Source: Nonlabens xylanidelens (lineage in GTDB: Bacteria; Bacteroidota; Bacteroidia; Flavobacteriales; Flavobacteriaceae). Taken from it: 64,000 nucleotides of DNA. A model generated the notes under the pieces. The model made no database searches, had not been told where the DNA came from, and worked only from the letters and a program-made list of their open reading frames with translations. The stretch covers positions 930,001 through 994,000 of the forward strand of contig NZ_PTJE01000001.1 in the NCBI RefSeq assembly GCF_002934445.1. The letters are read 5' to 3'. The stretch's first letter is position 1; each line of letters starts with the position of its first letter. This document shows positions 8,788 through 15,853 of this stretch, piece after piece. The position numbers and the translations under genes were made by a program.

Positions 8788-9315
8788 TTATGAGAGGTAA
8801 AGGTCTATTAAACCTTCTGGAGTGGTGATAGTGATAGTTTTATTCTCACGATCTACTTTATCGATAAAATGATCGTTAAGCGGAATCAGAATTTCACTAC
8901 CGTTGTTATCTATTTCAAATAGAGCCTGACTGGTAGTGTCATTAATACCTGTTATGGTACCTATGTCTCCATGAGTAGCGTCTATCATTTTGTAATTGAT
9001 CACCTCATGAAAATAAAATTTATTTCCTTCTAGTTTAGGTAGAAAATCAAGGGGTAGATAAAGATCTCTTTTCATTAATGTGTCAGCGCCTGCGTCGTCA
9101 TCTATGTCTTCTATTTTTATTCTTAGAAGTAATGATTTGTGCAGCTGACTTCTTTCAATAAAAAATGGAACCAGGTTTTTACCGATTTCGATAAAAACTG
9201 ATTCCATTTCTGTAAAAAGCTCAGGCTCGTCAGTATCTAGTTTTACTAGTAACTCACCTTTAAAGCTGAATTTATTTACTACGGTTCCTACGTAAAAACA
9301 TTTTTCCTTACGCAT
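8788..9315 (-). CDS. rimM: 16S rRNA processing protein RimM
   Basis: A 175-residue RimM, the 30S assembly factor that binds S19 and helps mature the 16S 3' domain. The N-terminal beta-barrel begins CFYVGTVVNKFSFKGELLVK, and the C-terminal PRC-barrel includes NKFYFHEVINYKMIDATHGDIGTITGI, LIPLNDHFIDKVDRENKTI and the closing PEGLIDLYL. It starts 11 bp after rpsP, the usual partnership in many bacteria, and is followed by trmN6 after 19 bp. The three form one operon. Confidence 0.95.
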   Translation of the reverse strand: MRKEKCFYVGTVVNKFSFKGELLVKLDTDEPELFTEMESVFIEIGKNLVPFFIERSQLHKSLLLRIKIEDIDDDAGADTLMKRDLYLPLDFLPKLEGNKFYFHEVINYKMIDATHGDIGTITGINDTTSQALFEIDNNGSEILIPLNDHFIDKVDRENKTITITTPEGLIDLYLS

Positions 9316-9326
9316 GACCTATAGAT

Positions 9327-9830
9327 TTACTCTTCTTCTCCTGTTGCGTCATCACCTTCAGCAGCTGGTTCTTCAACTACTTCTGGAGCATTTGCTGCGA
9401 TACGAGCTTCGTTCACTGCTTTTTCTGCTTCAAGAGCTTTTGCAGCTGCTGCATCAGCATCTGCTTGAAGTCCAGATGCTTTACCAGCAATCTTAGCTTC
9501 TTTTTCAGTTAACCAAGAGTTGAATTTTTCATCTGCTTGCTCTTCTGTGAATGCACCTTTCTTTACACCACCTTTAAGGTGTTTTTTCATCATAACACCT
9601 TTGTAGCTTAATAAGTTACGTGCAGTGTCAGTAGGTTGTGCACCATTTTCTAACCATGTGATAGCACCGTCTACATCTAAGTTTACTGTTGCTGGGTTAG
9701 TGTTAGGGTTATAAGTACCTAATTTTTCAAGATATTTACCATCTCTTTTTGAACGTGCATCAGCTGCAACGATCCAATAAAATGGTTTTCCTTTTTTACC
9801 GTGTCTTTGTAATCTAATTTTTACTGGCAT
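9327..9830 (-). CDS. rpsP: 30S ribosomal protein S16
   Basis: Ribosomal protein S16, an early 30S assembly protein. The conserved core is [21 protein letters not shown] and LGTYNP, through about residue 85. The protein is 167 residues, about double the E. coli length. The extra C-terminal half is a helical Ala/Glu-rich tail ending in acidic [10 protein letters not shown]. Such tails are common in Bacteroidota S16. It heads the rpsP-rimM-trmN6 operon. The 5' leader holds a small GGGT/ACCC hairpin of uncertain meaning. Confidence 0.95.
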   Translation of the reverse strand: MPVKIRLQRHGKKGKPFYWIVAADARSKRDGKYLEKLGTYNPNTNPATVNLDVDGAITWLENGAQPTDTARNLLSYKGVMMKKHLKGGVKKGAFTEEQADEKFNSWLTEKEAKIAGKASGLQADADAAAAKALEAEKAVNEARIAANAPEVVEEPAAEGDDATGEEE

Positions 9831-9879
9831 AACTATTAAAGTTTATGGGTGCCCGACCCTGATTATTAATTTGAGTTTG

Positions 9880-9887
9880 CAAAAGTA
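9880..9887 (-). promoter_or_regulatory. -7 promoter element of the rpsP operon
   Basis: On the minus strand this reads TACTTTTG, a full TAnnTTTG match, 49 nt before the rpsP ATG. No clear -33 TTG is seen. Confidence 0.6.
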
Positions 9888-9929
9888 TCATTATATTTAA
9901 TAATATTCATCATATGTGTATATTTTATT

Positions 9930-9937
9930 TACATTTG
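9930..9937 (+). promoter_or_regulatory. -7 promoter element of the 9961 lipoprotein gene
   Basis: TACATTTG, a full TAnnTTTG match, 23 nt before the ATG at 9961 and divergent from the rpsP promoter 42 bp away. Confidence 0.6.
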
Positions 9938-9960
9938 CTTAAACACATTTATCCTATTCT

Positions 9961-10788
9961 ATGAAACTGATTTGTAAATACTTGTTGATAGCCCTAGCCA
10001 TTATTTCATTCTCTTCTTGTTCTGATAATCTAGAAGATAACAATACACCTGCTATACAAGCGGTACGTAATGGAGAGTTTTTTAAAGCAGACCGTATGAG
10101 TGCCACTGTTAATGCAGATGGTACGATGTCTATAATAGGACAGAATTTTCTTGAAACATTAGAAATTAACCTTCAGGATGATTCGGTAGGTGTTTATAGA
10201 TTAGGTGCTGGATCCCAAAGTGAAGCATTGTATACGTTTAATGGTGCAGAGCAATTTTCTAGTAATTTAGGTAACGGTCTAGGAGAGGTGCGCATCACGT
10301 CTGTAAATGCAGAAACTGGCGTGACTGGTGAGTTTAGCTTTGTTAGTTATCTAGCAAGTAATGTAGATTCACTTTATATGAGAACAGGAGTGATTTATCA
10401 GGTGCCATTCGGTGCTGCGTTAGGATCTGGTGCTGGTGGTTCTACAGCGGCAACGTTAACAGCAAATGTGGACGGAACGGCTCTTAACCCTACGGCTGTA
10501 GGAGCTGTAGAGGCAGGTGGTACAGTTCTCGTAAATGCATCTAACGGTCCTAGTTCTATAGTTTTAAGTTTTCCTGATAGCGTAGTGCCAGGAACTTATG
10601 CTTTTGATGGAGCAACTTACTCAGCAAATTATATTAATGGTGGTACACTAGACCCTGCGGTTTCTGGATCTCTAGTTGTGCTAACGGCAGATGCTACTGC
10701 AAATACTATTACTGGAACTTTCAGCTTTATGACTGGTCCACCTAATAATTTTGATATTACAGACGGTACTTTTAATGTTTCTTACTAG
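9961..10788 (+). CDS. Lipoprotein of unknown function (DUF6252-like)
   Basis: A 275-residue exported lipoprotein. The signal is MKLICKYLLIALAIISFSSC with the lipobox Cys at residue 20 and a SDNLEDNN tether. Two similar beta-rich halves follow, each with a small-molecule or peptide-like strand pattern (ATVNADGTMSIIGQNF near 45; TANVDGTALNPTAVGAVEAGG near 165). Halves of this type occur in DUF6252-like lipoproteins of Flavobacteria, but I am not certain of the family. It has its own promoter and a terminator, so it is a single-gene unit. Confidence 0.7.
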   Translation: MKLICKYLLIALAIISFSSCSDNLEDNNTPAIQAVRNGEFFKADRMSATVNADGTMSIIGQNFLETLEINLQDDSVGVYRLGAGSQSEALYTFNGAEQFSSNLGNGLGEVRITSVNAETGVTGEFSFVSYLASNVDSLYMRTGVIYQVPFGAALGSGAGGSTAATLTANVDGTALNPTAVGAVEAGGTVLVNASNGPSSIVLSFPDSVVPGTYAFDGATYSANYINGGTLDPAVSGSLVVLTADATANTITGTFSFMTGPPNNFDITDGTFNVSY

Positions 10789-10819
10789 TATATTAGGAAT
10801 TACATTTTTCAAATAAATC

Positions 10820-10853
10820 AAAGCCTTGACTTATAGAGTCAGGGCTTTTTTTT
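10820..10853 (+). terminator. Terminator after the 9961 lipoprotein gene
   Basis: Stem of 12 bp with one G-U pair (10820-10831 with 10837-10848), 5-nt loop and a T-run. It touches the stop codon of the convergent protease gene. Confidence 0.85.
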
Positions 10854-11292
10854 ATGGTTTTAAATAGATCTTCTTTCCTTTGTAATCGATTACGGCCTTG
10901 GCAGCTATTAAAAAATCGGCTCCTAATAGGCCTTGAATGGATCGCATTCCTTCAGTCTTTAAAGCGGTGTTTATGTAACTCATGTCCATACTTAATAAGG
11001 TAGTGTCTTGGTCTGACCAGTCGCCTAATTCTAAGGTGTTGTTGTGCGATATGCGTGGCCTTAAAGAACCGCTGGCAGTACCTATTTGTCTGTCCATAAA
11101 TTCTGTTTCTAATTGAAATTCTTTATACATGGCCTGGTTGACACACGTCGCACTAGCGCCAGTATCTATTATAAATCTACCAGAATGGCCGTTTATAGAA
11201 GCTTTGGTAACTATATGCCCACTTTTTGTGGCAATTCTAATATTGTGGCTGGTGTAACCTTGTGATAGTAGTAATTTTTTAAGTGAAGCCAT
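10852..11292 (-). CDS. Retropepsin-like aspartic protease family protein
   Basis: A 146-residue clan AA aspartyl protease domain. The active-site motif is FIIDTGASATCV (catalytic Asp about 45), and the second conserved part is GLLGADFL near residue 122, the flap-distal hydrophobic-Gly element. Such single-domain proteins act as dimers, like retroviral proteases. There is no signal peptide, so it is probably cytoplasmic, though the first residues are hydrophobic. It is divergent from tatD, and a copy of the interspersed palindrome lies between the two starts. The substrate is unknown. Confidence 0.82.
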   Translation of the reverse strand: MASLKKLLLSQGYTSHNIRIATKSGHIVTKASINGHSGRFIIDTGASATCVNQAMYKEFQLETEFMDRQIGTASGSLRPRISHNNTLELGDWSDQDTTLLSMDMSYINTALKTEGMRSIQGLLGADFLIAAKAVIDYKGKKIYLKP

Positions 11293-11321
11293 GAAATATG
11301 TTTATGAGGTAAATATAATTC

Positions 11322-11337
11322 CGCTTTCGCGAAAGCG
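11322..11337. repeat. Interspersed palindrome, copy 3
   Basis: Perfect 16-bp core, 18 bp with flanks, between the divergent protease and tatD genes. It ends 16 bp before a -7 element TATTTTTG (11354-11361), so it overlaps the -33 region of tatD. Confidence 0.95.
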
Positions 11338-11365
11338 GACTACTAACTATTCCTATTTTTGTTTT

Positions 11366-12133
11366 ATGATTTTTACAGATACACATACACATTTATATAG
11401 TGAGGCTTTTGATGAGGACCAAGAGCAAATGATACAGCGAGCAATGGATGCTGGAGTTGAGCGATTTTTTATTCCTGCTATAGATTCTACGTATACAAAT
11501 GCGATGCTAGATTTAAAAAAACGCTATCCTGAAAACGTTCATTTAATGACAGGATTGCATCCTACCCATGTTAAGGAAAATTATCTAGAAGAGCTGGCTC
11601 ACGTAAAGCAAATGCTAGAAAAAGAGAATTATGTGGCAGTAGGTGAAATAGGTATGGATTTATACTGGGATAAGACATTTAAATCTGAGCAGCAAGATGC
11701 TTTTCATACCCAGATTAAATGGTCTGTTGAGAACAAGTTGCCTATAGCTATTCACTGTCGTGAAGCATTTGACGAAGTTTTTGAGGTTTTAGAGGAATAT
11801 AAAAACACCTCTTTACACGGTATTTTTCATTGTTTTACAGGTAATGTAGAGCAGGCAAAAAAAGCTGTTGATCTTAAAATGAAGCTAGGAATAGGTGGTG
11901 TTGTGACTTTTAAAAATGGTAAAATAGATCAGTTTCTAGATCAAATACCACTTTCTGAAATAGTTCTAGAAACAGATGCGCCTTATCTGGCACCAGTGCC
12001 GTACCGAGGTAAACGTAATGAAAGTTCTTATCTGGTAAATGTTGCAGCAAAACTAGCGACAGTTTATAACAAAGACATCGCAGAGATAGCAGAAATTACA
12101 ACCTTAAATTCGCGTGAAGTCTTCGGTATATAA
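11366..12133 (+). CDS. tatD: TatD-family metal-dependent hydrolase
   Basis: TIM-barrel metal-dependent DNase/hydrolase of the TatD/YcfH family, 255 residues. Metal ligands are visible in FTDTHTHLY at the N-terminus, GEIGMDLYWD (Glu), AIHCREA, GIFHCFTG and LETDAPYLAP. I choose ATG 11366: the longer frame from 11291 would translate the palindrome and add 25 residues with no family match before the conserved first strand. A -7 element ends only 4 nt upstream of this ATG, so the transcript may be leaderless. Confidence 0.92.
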   Translation: MIFTDTHTHLYSEAFDEDQEQMIQRAMDAGVERFFIPAIDSTYTNAMLDLKKRYPENVHLMTGLHPTHVKENYLEELAHVKQMLEKENYVAVGEIGMDLYWDKTFKSEQQDAFHTQIKWSVENKLPIAIHCREAFDEVFEVLEEYKNTSLHGIFHCFTGNVEQAKKAVDLKMKLGIGGVVTFKNGKIDQFLDQIPLSEIVLETDAPYLAPVPYRGKRNESSYLVNVAAKLATVYNKDIAEIAEITTLNSREVFGI

Positions 12134-12145
12134 ACCTGAGTTGAT

Positions 12146-12153
12146 TACATTTG
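12146..12153 (+). promoter_or_regulatory. -7 promoter element of the acyltransferase gene
   Basis: TACATTTG, a full TAnnTTTG match, 21 nt before the TTG start at 12175. It supports that start, since no ATG lies between. Confidence 0.6.
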
Positions 12154-12174
12154 CGCACCCTATAGCATCATATT

Positions 12175-13305
12175 TTGAGTAGATACGACGACATAAGATT
12201 TTTTAACGACGCCGAAGTGCAAATAGCGCTTAAAAGCGCCGTGCGTCACCCTATGATAAAAGAGCTTTTTCAATACAGTTTTCCTAAGAAGAACTATGAA
12301 GAGGTAAAAGAAATTGTACTGGCATGTAAATCTATTAACGATTTCCAGCGAGACGTAATTTGCAACACCGTAGAGCGTGTGCTAGAAGAGTCCAGTGCCG
12401 GTTTAACCACGTCTGGTTTTGACGATCTAGATCCAGAAATTACCTACTTGTATATTTCTAATCATAGAGATATCGTCTTAGATACATCTCTTATTAATCT
12501 TACCTTATTTAAAAAAGGCTTGATAAGAACAGCTAGTGCGATAGGTGATAATCTAGTGCAAAGACCATTTGTAAATGCATTGAGCAAACTAACTCGCAAC
12601 TTTATCGTGAGACGTGGTGCTAGTCCTAGAGAGATTTTATTAAGTAGTAAGAAGTTAAGTGAGTATATAGACTATTTAATGCACAAAGAAAATAGAAGTG
12701 TATGGATAGCGCAAAGACAGGGACGTACTAAAGATGGTAACGATGTTACTGAGCAAGGTGTTCTTAAAATGATAGGCCTGGCTGCAGGTAAAAACGGTAT
12801 AGAAGGTTATTTAAATAATTTGCGCATTGTACCAGTTTCTATCTCTTATGAATATGATCCTACAGATATTTTAAAAGTACCAGAACTGCTCGCAAAGCAA
12901 GCTGATGAAGAGTACATAAAATCAGAAAACGAAGATTTTAATAGCATACTTAAGGGTGCATTAGGACAGAAAAAGCATATCCACATTCACGCAGGAGAGC
13001 CAGTTCATATTCACGCACTAGAAGATCAGAGTACCAACCAAGTATTGCAACGTGTGGTACAACATCTAGATAAAGAAATACAGAATAATTACATGTTATG
13101 GCCTACTAATTATGTAGCACATGACTTATTAACTTCTAGTTCTAAATATAAAGAACACTATTCTGACCACGATATGCAACAATTTGAACGCAGATTAAGG
13201 TTAAGGGTAAATGTAGAAGACCATAAAGCGGTAGAGAGTTTCCTTAATATGTATGCTCGACCAGTTCTTAATAAAGAAAAACTGGCTGTTTCAAATGAAG
13301 CCTAA
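12175..13305 (+). CDS. 1-acyl-glycerol-phosphate acyltransferase-like protein
   Basis: A 376-residue PlsC-like acyltransferase, probably adding an acyl chain to a phospholipid precursor at the inner membrane face. The catalytic motif is YISNHRDIVLDTSL (about 100), with later blocks FIVRRGASPREI, WIAQRQGRTKDG (acceptor-phosphate site) and IVPVSISYEYDPTD. It starts with TTG, supported by the promoter just upstream and an intact N-terminus. Its end overlaps the asparaginase start by 11 bp, so the two are cotranscribed. The acyl donor and acceptor cannot be read. Confidence 0.82.
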   Translation: MSRYDDIRFFNDAEVQIALKSAVRHPMIKELFQYSFPKKNYEEVKEIVLACKSINDFQRDVICNTVERVLEESSAGLTTSGFDDLDPEITYLYISNHRDIVLDTSLINLTLFKKGLIRTASAIGDNLVQRPFVNALSKLTRNFIVRRGASPREILLSSKKLSEYIDYLMHKENRSVWIAQRQGRTKDGNDVTEQGVLKMIGLAAGKNGIEGYLNNLRIVPVSISYEYDPTDILKVPELLAKQADEEYIKSENEDFNSILKGALGQKKHIHIHAGEPVHIHALEDQSTNQVLQRVVQHLDKEIQNNYMLWPTNYVAHDLLTSSSKYKEHYSDHDMQQFERRLRLRVNVEDHKAVESFLNMYARPVLNKEKLAVSNEA

Positions 13306-14371
13306 TATATTATTAATTTATACCGGTGGTACCATCGGTATGATGAAGGATCCAGAGACTAAAGCCTTAAGAGCTTTTGACTTCTCAAAATTACTTGTTC
13401 ATATTCCAGAAATTAAACAACTGGACTGTAAAATAGACACCTACTCCTTTGATCATCCTATAGATTCATCTGACATGAATATAGAAGAATGGCGCAAATT
13501 AGGAAACGTCATTCATGAGAGATATGATAATTATGATGGTTTTGTAGTCTTGCACGGTAGTGATACCATGTCTTATACTGGTAGTACACTTAGTTTTATG
13601 TTTGAAAACTTAACTAAGCCTATTATCCTTACAGGTTCTCAACTCCCAATAGGAGACCTGCGTACTGATGCAAAAGAGAATCTTATAACCAGTCTGCAAC
13701 TAGCTACTGAGCAGTATAATAATGAGCCTATCATTAAAGAGGTTTGTATTTATTTTGAATACCAGTTGTATAGAGCAAATAGAACTGCAAAGATGAATGC
13801 CGAGCATTTTGAGGCCTTCAGCTCGCCGAATTATCCGCCACTGGCTATAAGTGGTGTGCATTTAAATATTGATGAGAGTTTGTTATGGAAATGGCAGGTG
13901 GATGATCCCGCTTTCGCGAAAGCGAATACAGAAAAATCCCTCTTGTTAGATTCTAGCCGCATGAGATACCGTCCAGACCTTGTTGAGGATGTGGTAGTTT
14001 TAAAGTTATTTCCAGGAATTACAAAAAAAGTAGTACAAGCTATTTGCGGTATACCAGGACTTAAAGGTATTATTTTAGAAACTTATGGTAGTGGTAATGC
14101 ACCTACTCAAAAGTGGTTTGTGGATATTCTTAGCGAGGCTTTATTAAAAAATATTAGAATAGTAAATGTAACACAGTGCGTGGGTGGTGCGGTGTCGATG
14201 GGAAAATATGAAACCAGTGTACAGCTCAAAAATATAGGTTTAGTCTCTGGTAAAGATGTTACTACAGAAGCAGCACTAGCTAAGATGATGTACTTATTAC
14301 AGCACACAGATAGTATAGAAGATTTTAGACATTATTTTGAAACTTCATTACGAGGCGAAATAAGTGAGTAG
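13295..14371 (+). CDS. ansA: Type I L-asparaginase
   Basis: Cytoplasmic type I asparaginase hydrolysing Asn to Asp and ammonia, 358 residues. The first catalytic Thr is in IYTGGTIGMM (near residue 10) and the second in VLHGSDTMSYTGSTL (about 90), followed by GSQLPIGDLRTDAKENL and LETYGSGNAP. The start is ATG 13295, where the conserved first strand begins; the longer frame from 13253 overlaps the upstream gene needlessly. In a linker at about residue 207 the protein reads PAFAKANTEK, encoded by a perfect interspersed palindrome. Confidence 0.93.
   Translation: MKPNILLIYTGGTIGMMKDPETKALRAFDFSKLLVHIPEIKQLDCKIDTYSFDHPIDSSDMNIEEWRKLGNVIHERYDNYDGFVVLHGSDTMSYTGSTLSFMFENLTKPIILTGSQLPIGDLRTDAKENLITSLQLATEQYNNEPIIKEVCIYFEYQLYRANRTAKMNAEHFEAFSSPNYPPLAISGVHLNIDESLLWKWQVDDPAFAKANTEKSLLLDSSRMRYRPDLVEDVVVLKLFPGITKKVVQAICGIPGLKGIILETYGSGNAPTQKWFVDILSEALLKNIRIVNVTQCVGGAVSMGKYETSVQLKNIGLVSGKDVTTEAALAKMMYLLQHTDSIEDFRHYFETSLRGEISE
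13909..13924. repeat. Interspersed palindrome, copy 4
   Basis: Perfect core inside ansA, read in the frame that gives AFAKA. It lies in the linker between the two asparaginase domains, a variable part of the family. Confidence 0.95.
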
Positions 14372-14438
14372 ACTTTAAAATAAAAAATTGGCTTTAAAAG
14401 GTATATTGCCTTATTATTGCAAACTGAATTTATCATTT

Positions 14439-14523
14439 AGAGAGGTGGCCGAGTGGTCGAAGGCGCACGCCTGGAAAGCGTGTAAACGGCAACGTTTCGA
14501 GGGTTCGAATCCCTTCCTCTCTA
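14439..14523 (+). tRNA. tRNA-Ser (anticodon GGA)
   Basis: Class II tRNA with acceptor arms AGAGAGG and CCTCTCT, D-arm GGCCGAGTGGTCGAAGGC, anticodon stem CACGC/GCGTG with loop CTGGAAA (anticodon GGA at 14473-14475), a long variable arm and T-arm GAGGGTTCGAATCCCTT. CCA is not encoded. The base after the acceptor stem is A rather than the G usual in Ser tRNAs. Confidence 0.95.
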
Positions 14524-14528
14524 CTTTT

Positions 14529-14562
14529 AACCTCGTAGTCGTCTGATTGCGAGGTTTTTTTT
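14529..14562 (+). terminator. Terminator after tRNA-Ser
   Basis: AACCTCG pairs with CGAGGTT around a 14-nt loop, followed by a T-run, starting 6 bp past the tRNA. Confidence 0.8.
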
Positions 14563-14593
14563 ATGATTTTATTTCCTTGAAGAGATTTAGGAA

Positions 14594-14960
14594 TTAAAAC
14601 TCTCCTAACATGGCAAATGGTTTTAATAATCTTTTTAATTTAAGATTAGTAGAATTTGATATGTCTTGATTAAGGTAATTAACGATAGTTTTTAAATCTT
14701 CTGGAGATTTTACGATATCAAATTGCGATTTATAATCTAAAAAAACTGGATGCTCTGTGCGCTTGTTATATACTTCGTAGATATCACTATGCCTAGTATC
14801 TTCTTGAATTTTTTCAAATAGATTTTTTAGATAACTTTCTTTACCTTCTAAAACCTGAAAGAAATTATCTAGAGAATGAAGAAGGAATCCGCTTACTTGA
14901 TTGTTGTGTAAGTCCTGGAGTAGCTTTGCTTATGTAACAAATGGTGTAAGTAGAGTCCAT
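14594..14960 (-). pseudogene. Broken BLUF-domain blue-light sensor
   Basis: Two reading frames together recall a BLUF flavin photoreceptor. From ATG 14960 the frame reads MDSTYTICYISKATPGL, the first strand with its light-sensing Tyr, and then stops after 31 codons. A second frame carries on without a start: NNQVSGFLLHSLDNFFQVLEG, then KIQEDTRHSDI and EHPVFLDY, ending LKPFAMLGEF. Intact BLUF proteins have about 22 codons between the Tyr and the NN; here there are 31 nt, so about 35 nt are missing, which shifts the frame. A -7 element survives upstream. This is inferred from motif memory, not an alignment. Confidence 0.78.
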
Positions 14961-14978
14961 AAAAAATAATTGAATGGA

Positions 14979-14986
14979 CAAATTTA
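14979..14986 (-). promoter_or_regulatory. -7 element upstream of the BLUF pseudogene
   Basis: Minus-strand TAAATTTG, a full TAnnTTTG match, 18 nt before the ATG of the broken BLUF gene. It suggests the loss is recent. Confidence 0.5.
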
Positions 14987-15082
14987 AATGTTTGTAAGAA
15001 TAAAACTTATAATAAAGTGTGAATTATTATTTAGTAAAAATCTAGTATAAGTTAAACAAGAGTGGTTTTGGTTTTTTTTGGT

Positions 15083-15211
15083 TCACTTTATTTGATGCGG
15101 TGTCTTGTATTTTTGATGGTGTTGATCTCGCTTTCGCGAAAGCGAACTTATTAAACACTCTAAACTATGTAAACCTCTTGGGCCACAGCCAATAATAGCA
15201 ATTCTTTTCAT
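15083..15211 (-). pseudogene. N-terminal remnant of an FAD/NAD(P)-binding protein
   Basis: A 42-codon frame from ATG 15211 begins MKRIAIIGCGPRGLHSLE, the dinucleotide-binding GxGPxG motif that opens the 400-600-residue FAD-NAD(P)-binding proteins (NAD_binding_9 type). The frame then runs through a perfect interspersed palindrome (SLSRKR) and stops at a TGA. Nothing recognisable follows. It is therefore a truncated remnant, next to the broken BLUF gene on the same strand. The rest of the 14.96-15.38 kb gap holds no gene I can see. Confidence 0.65.
15129..15144. repeat. Interspersed palindrome, copy 5
   Basis: Perfect core, 18 bp with flanks, lying inside the truncated FAD/NAD(P)-binding remnant exactly where recognisable protein similarity ends. 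Confidence 0.95.
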
Positions 15212-15384
15212 TAGTTAGTATTATGGTTTAATAATACTCGTCAATTGTTATTTTTAATGTTAACAATCTTGCAATAAGGTTATTATTAACAGTATAAAGT
15301 GTGAATTACGGAATAATAAAGTTCGTTTTACTTGTATTTTCATAATTTTTCTGTAATTTAAAAGATCTTAAAAATCAAATAGTT

Positions 15385-15849
15385 ATGGGAATTAAAAACT
15401 TTATGGGTAAACGTGAAGAGTCTTCTTCTATTGAACGTCAAAAATTTCAAGTAAAGGATTTTATGACACGTAAATTAATTACTTTTTCTCCAGATCAAGG
15501 AATCACATCTGTCATGGATACTTTACTTAAACAAAGAATAACAGGTGGCCCTGTGGTAGATGCTAGTGATAATCTGGTAGGAATTATTAGCGATACAGAT
15601 CTCATGCATGTCATAAGTGATAGCAGGTATCACAATATGCCTGTAGGTAATAGATTAGTTAGTGAGTTTATGTCTTCACAATCGGCAACTATAGATCAAG
15701 AAGCAGATATATTTGATGCAGCATCTAGGTTTTTAAAAACCGGTCACAGACGTTTTCCTGTTACTAAAGACGGTAAGTTGATAGGTCAAATATCTAGAAT
15801 GGATGTTATCATCGCTGCTACACAACTCAAAGGAGACGAGTGGAGATAA
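15385..15849 (+). CDS. CBS-domain-pair protein
   Basis: A 154-residue protein made of two CBS domains (about 25-80 and 90-150), a Bateman module that senses adenine nucleotides or similar ligands. Motifs are VKDFMTRKLITFSPDQ, GGPVVDASDNLVGIISDTDLM, VSEFMSSQSATI and FPVTKDGKLIGQISRMDVI. It has no enzymatic domain, so it probably regulates a partner or stores ligand. It is convergent with the histidine kinase gene, only 4 bp apart, with no terminator in the gap. The partner is unknown. Confidence 0.88.
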   Translation: MGIKNFMGKREESSSIERQKFQVKDFMTRKLITFSPDQGITSVMDTLLKQRITGGPVVDASDNLVGIISDTDLMHVISDSRYHNMPVGNRLVSEFMSSQSATIDQEADIFDAASRFLKTGHRRFPVTKDGKLIGQISRMDVIIAATQLKGDEWR

Positions 15850-15853
15850 GTGT

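Noticed and set aside
9846-9858. Hairpin GGGT/ACCC in the rpsP leader as a riboswitch
   Set aside because: Only 4 bp of stem; too small to support a regulatory RNA call.
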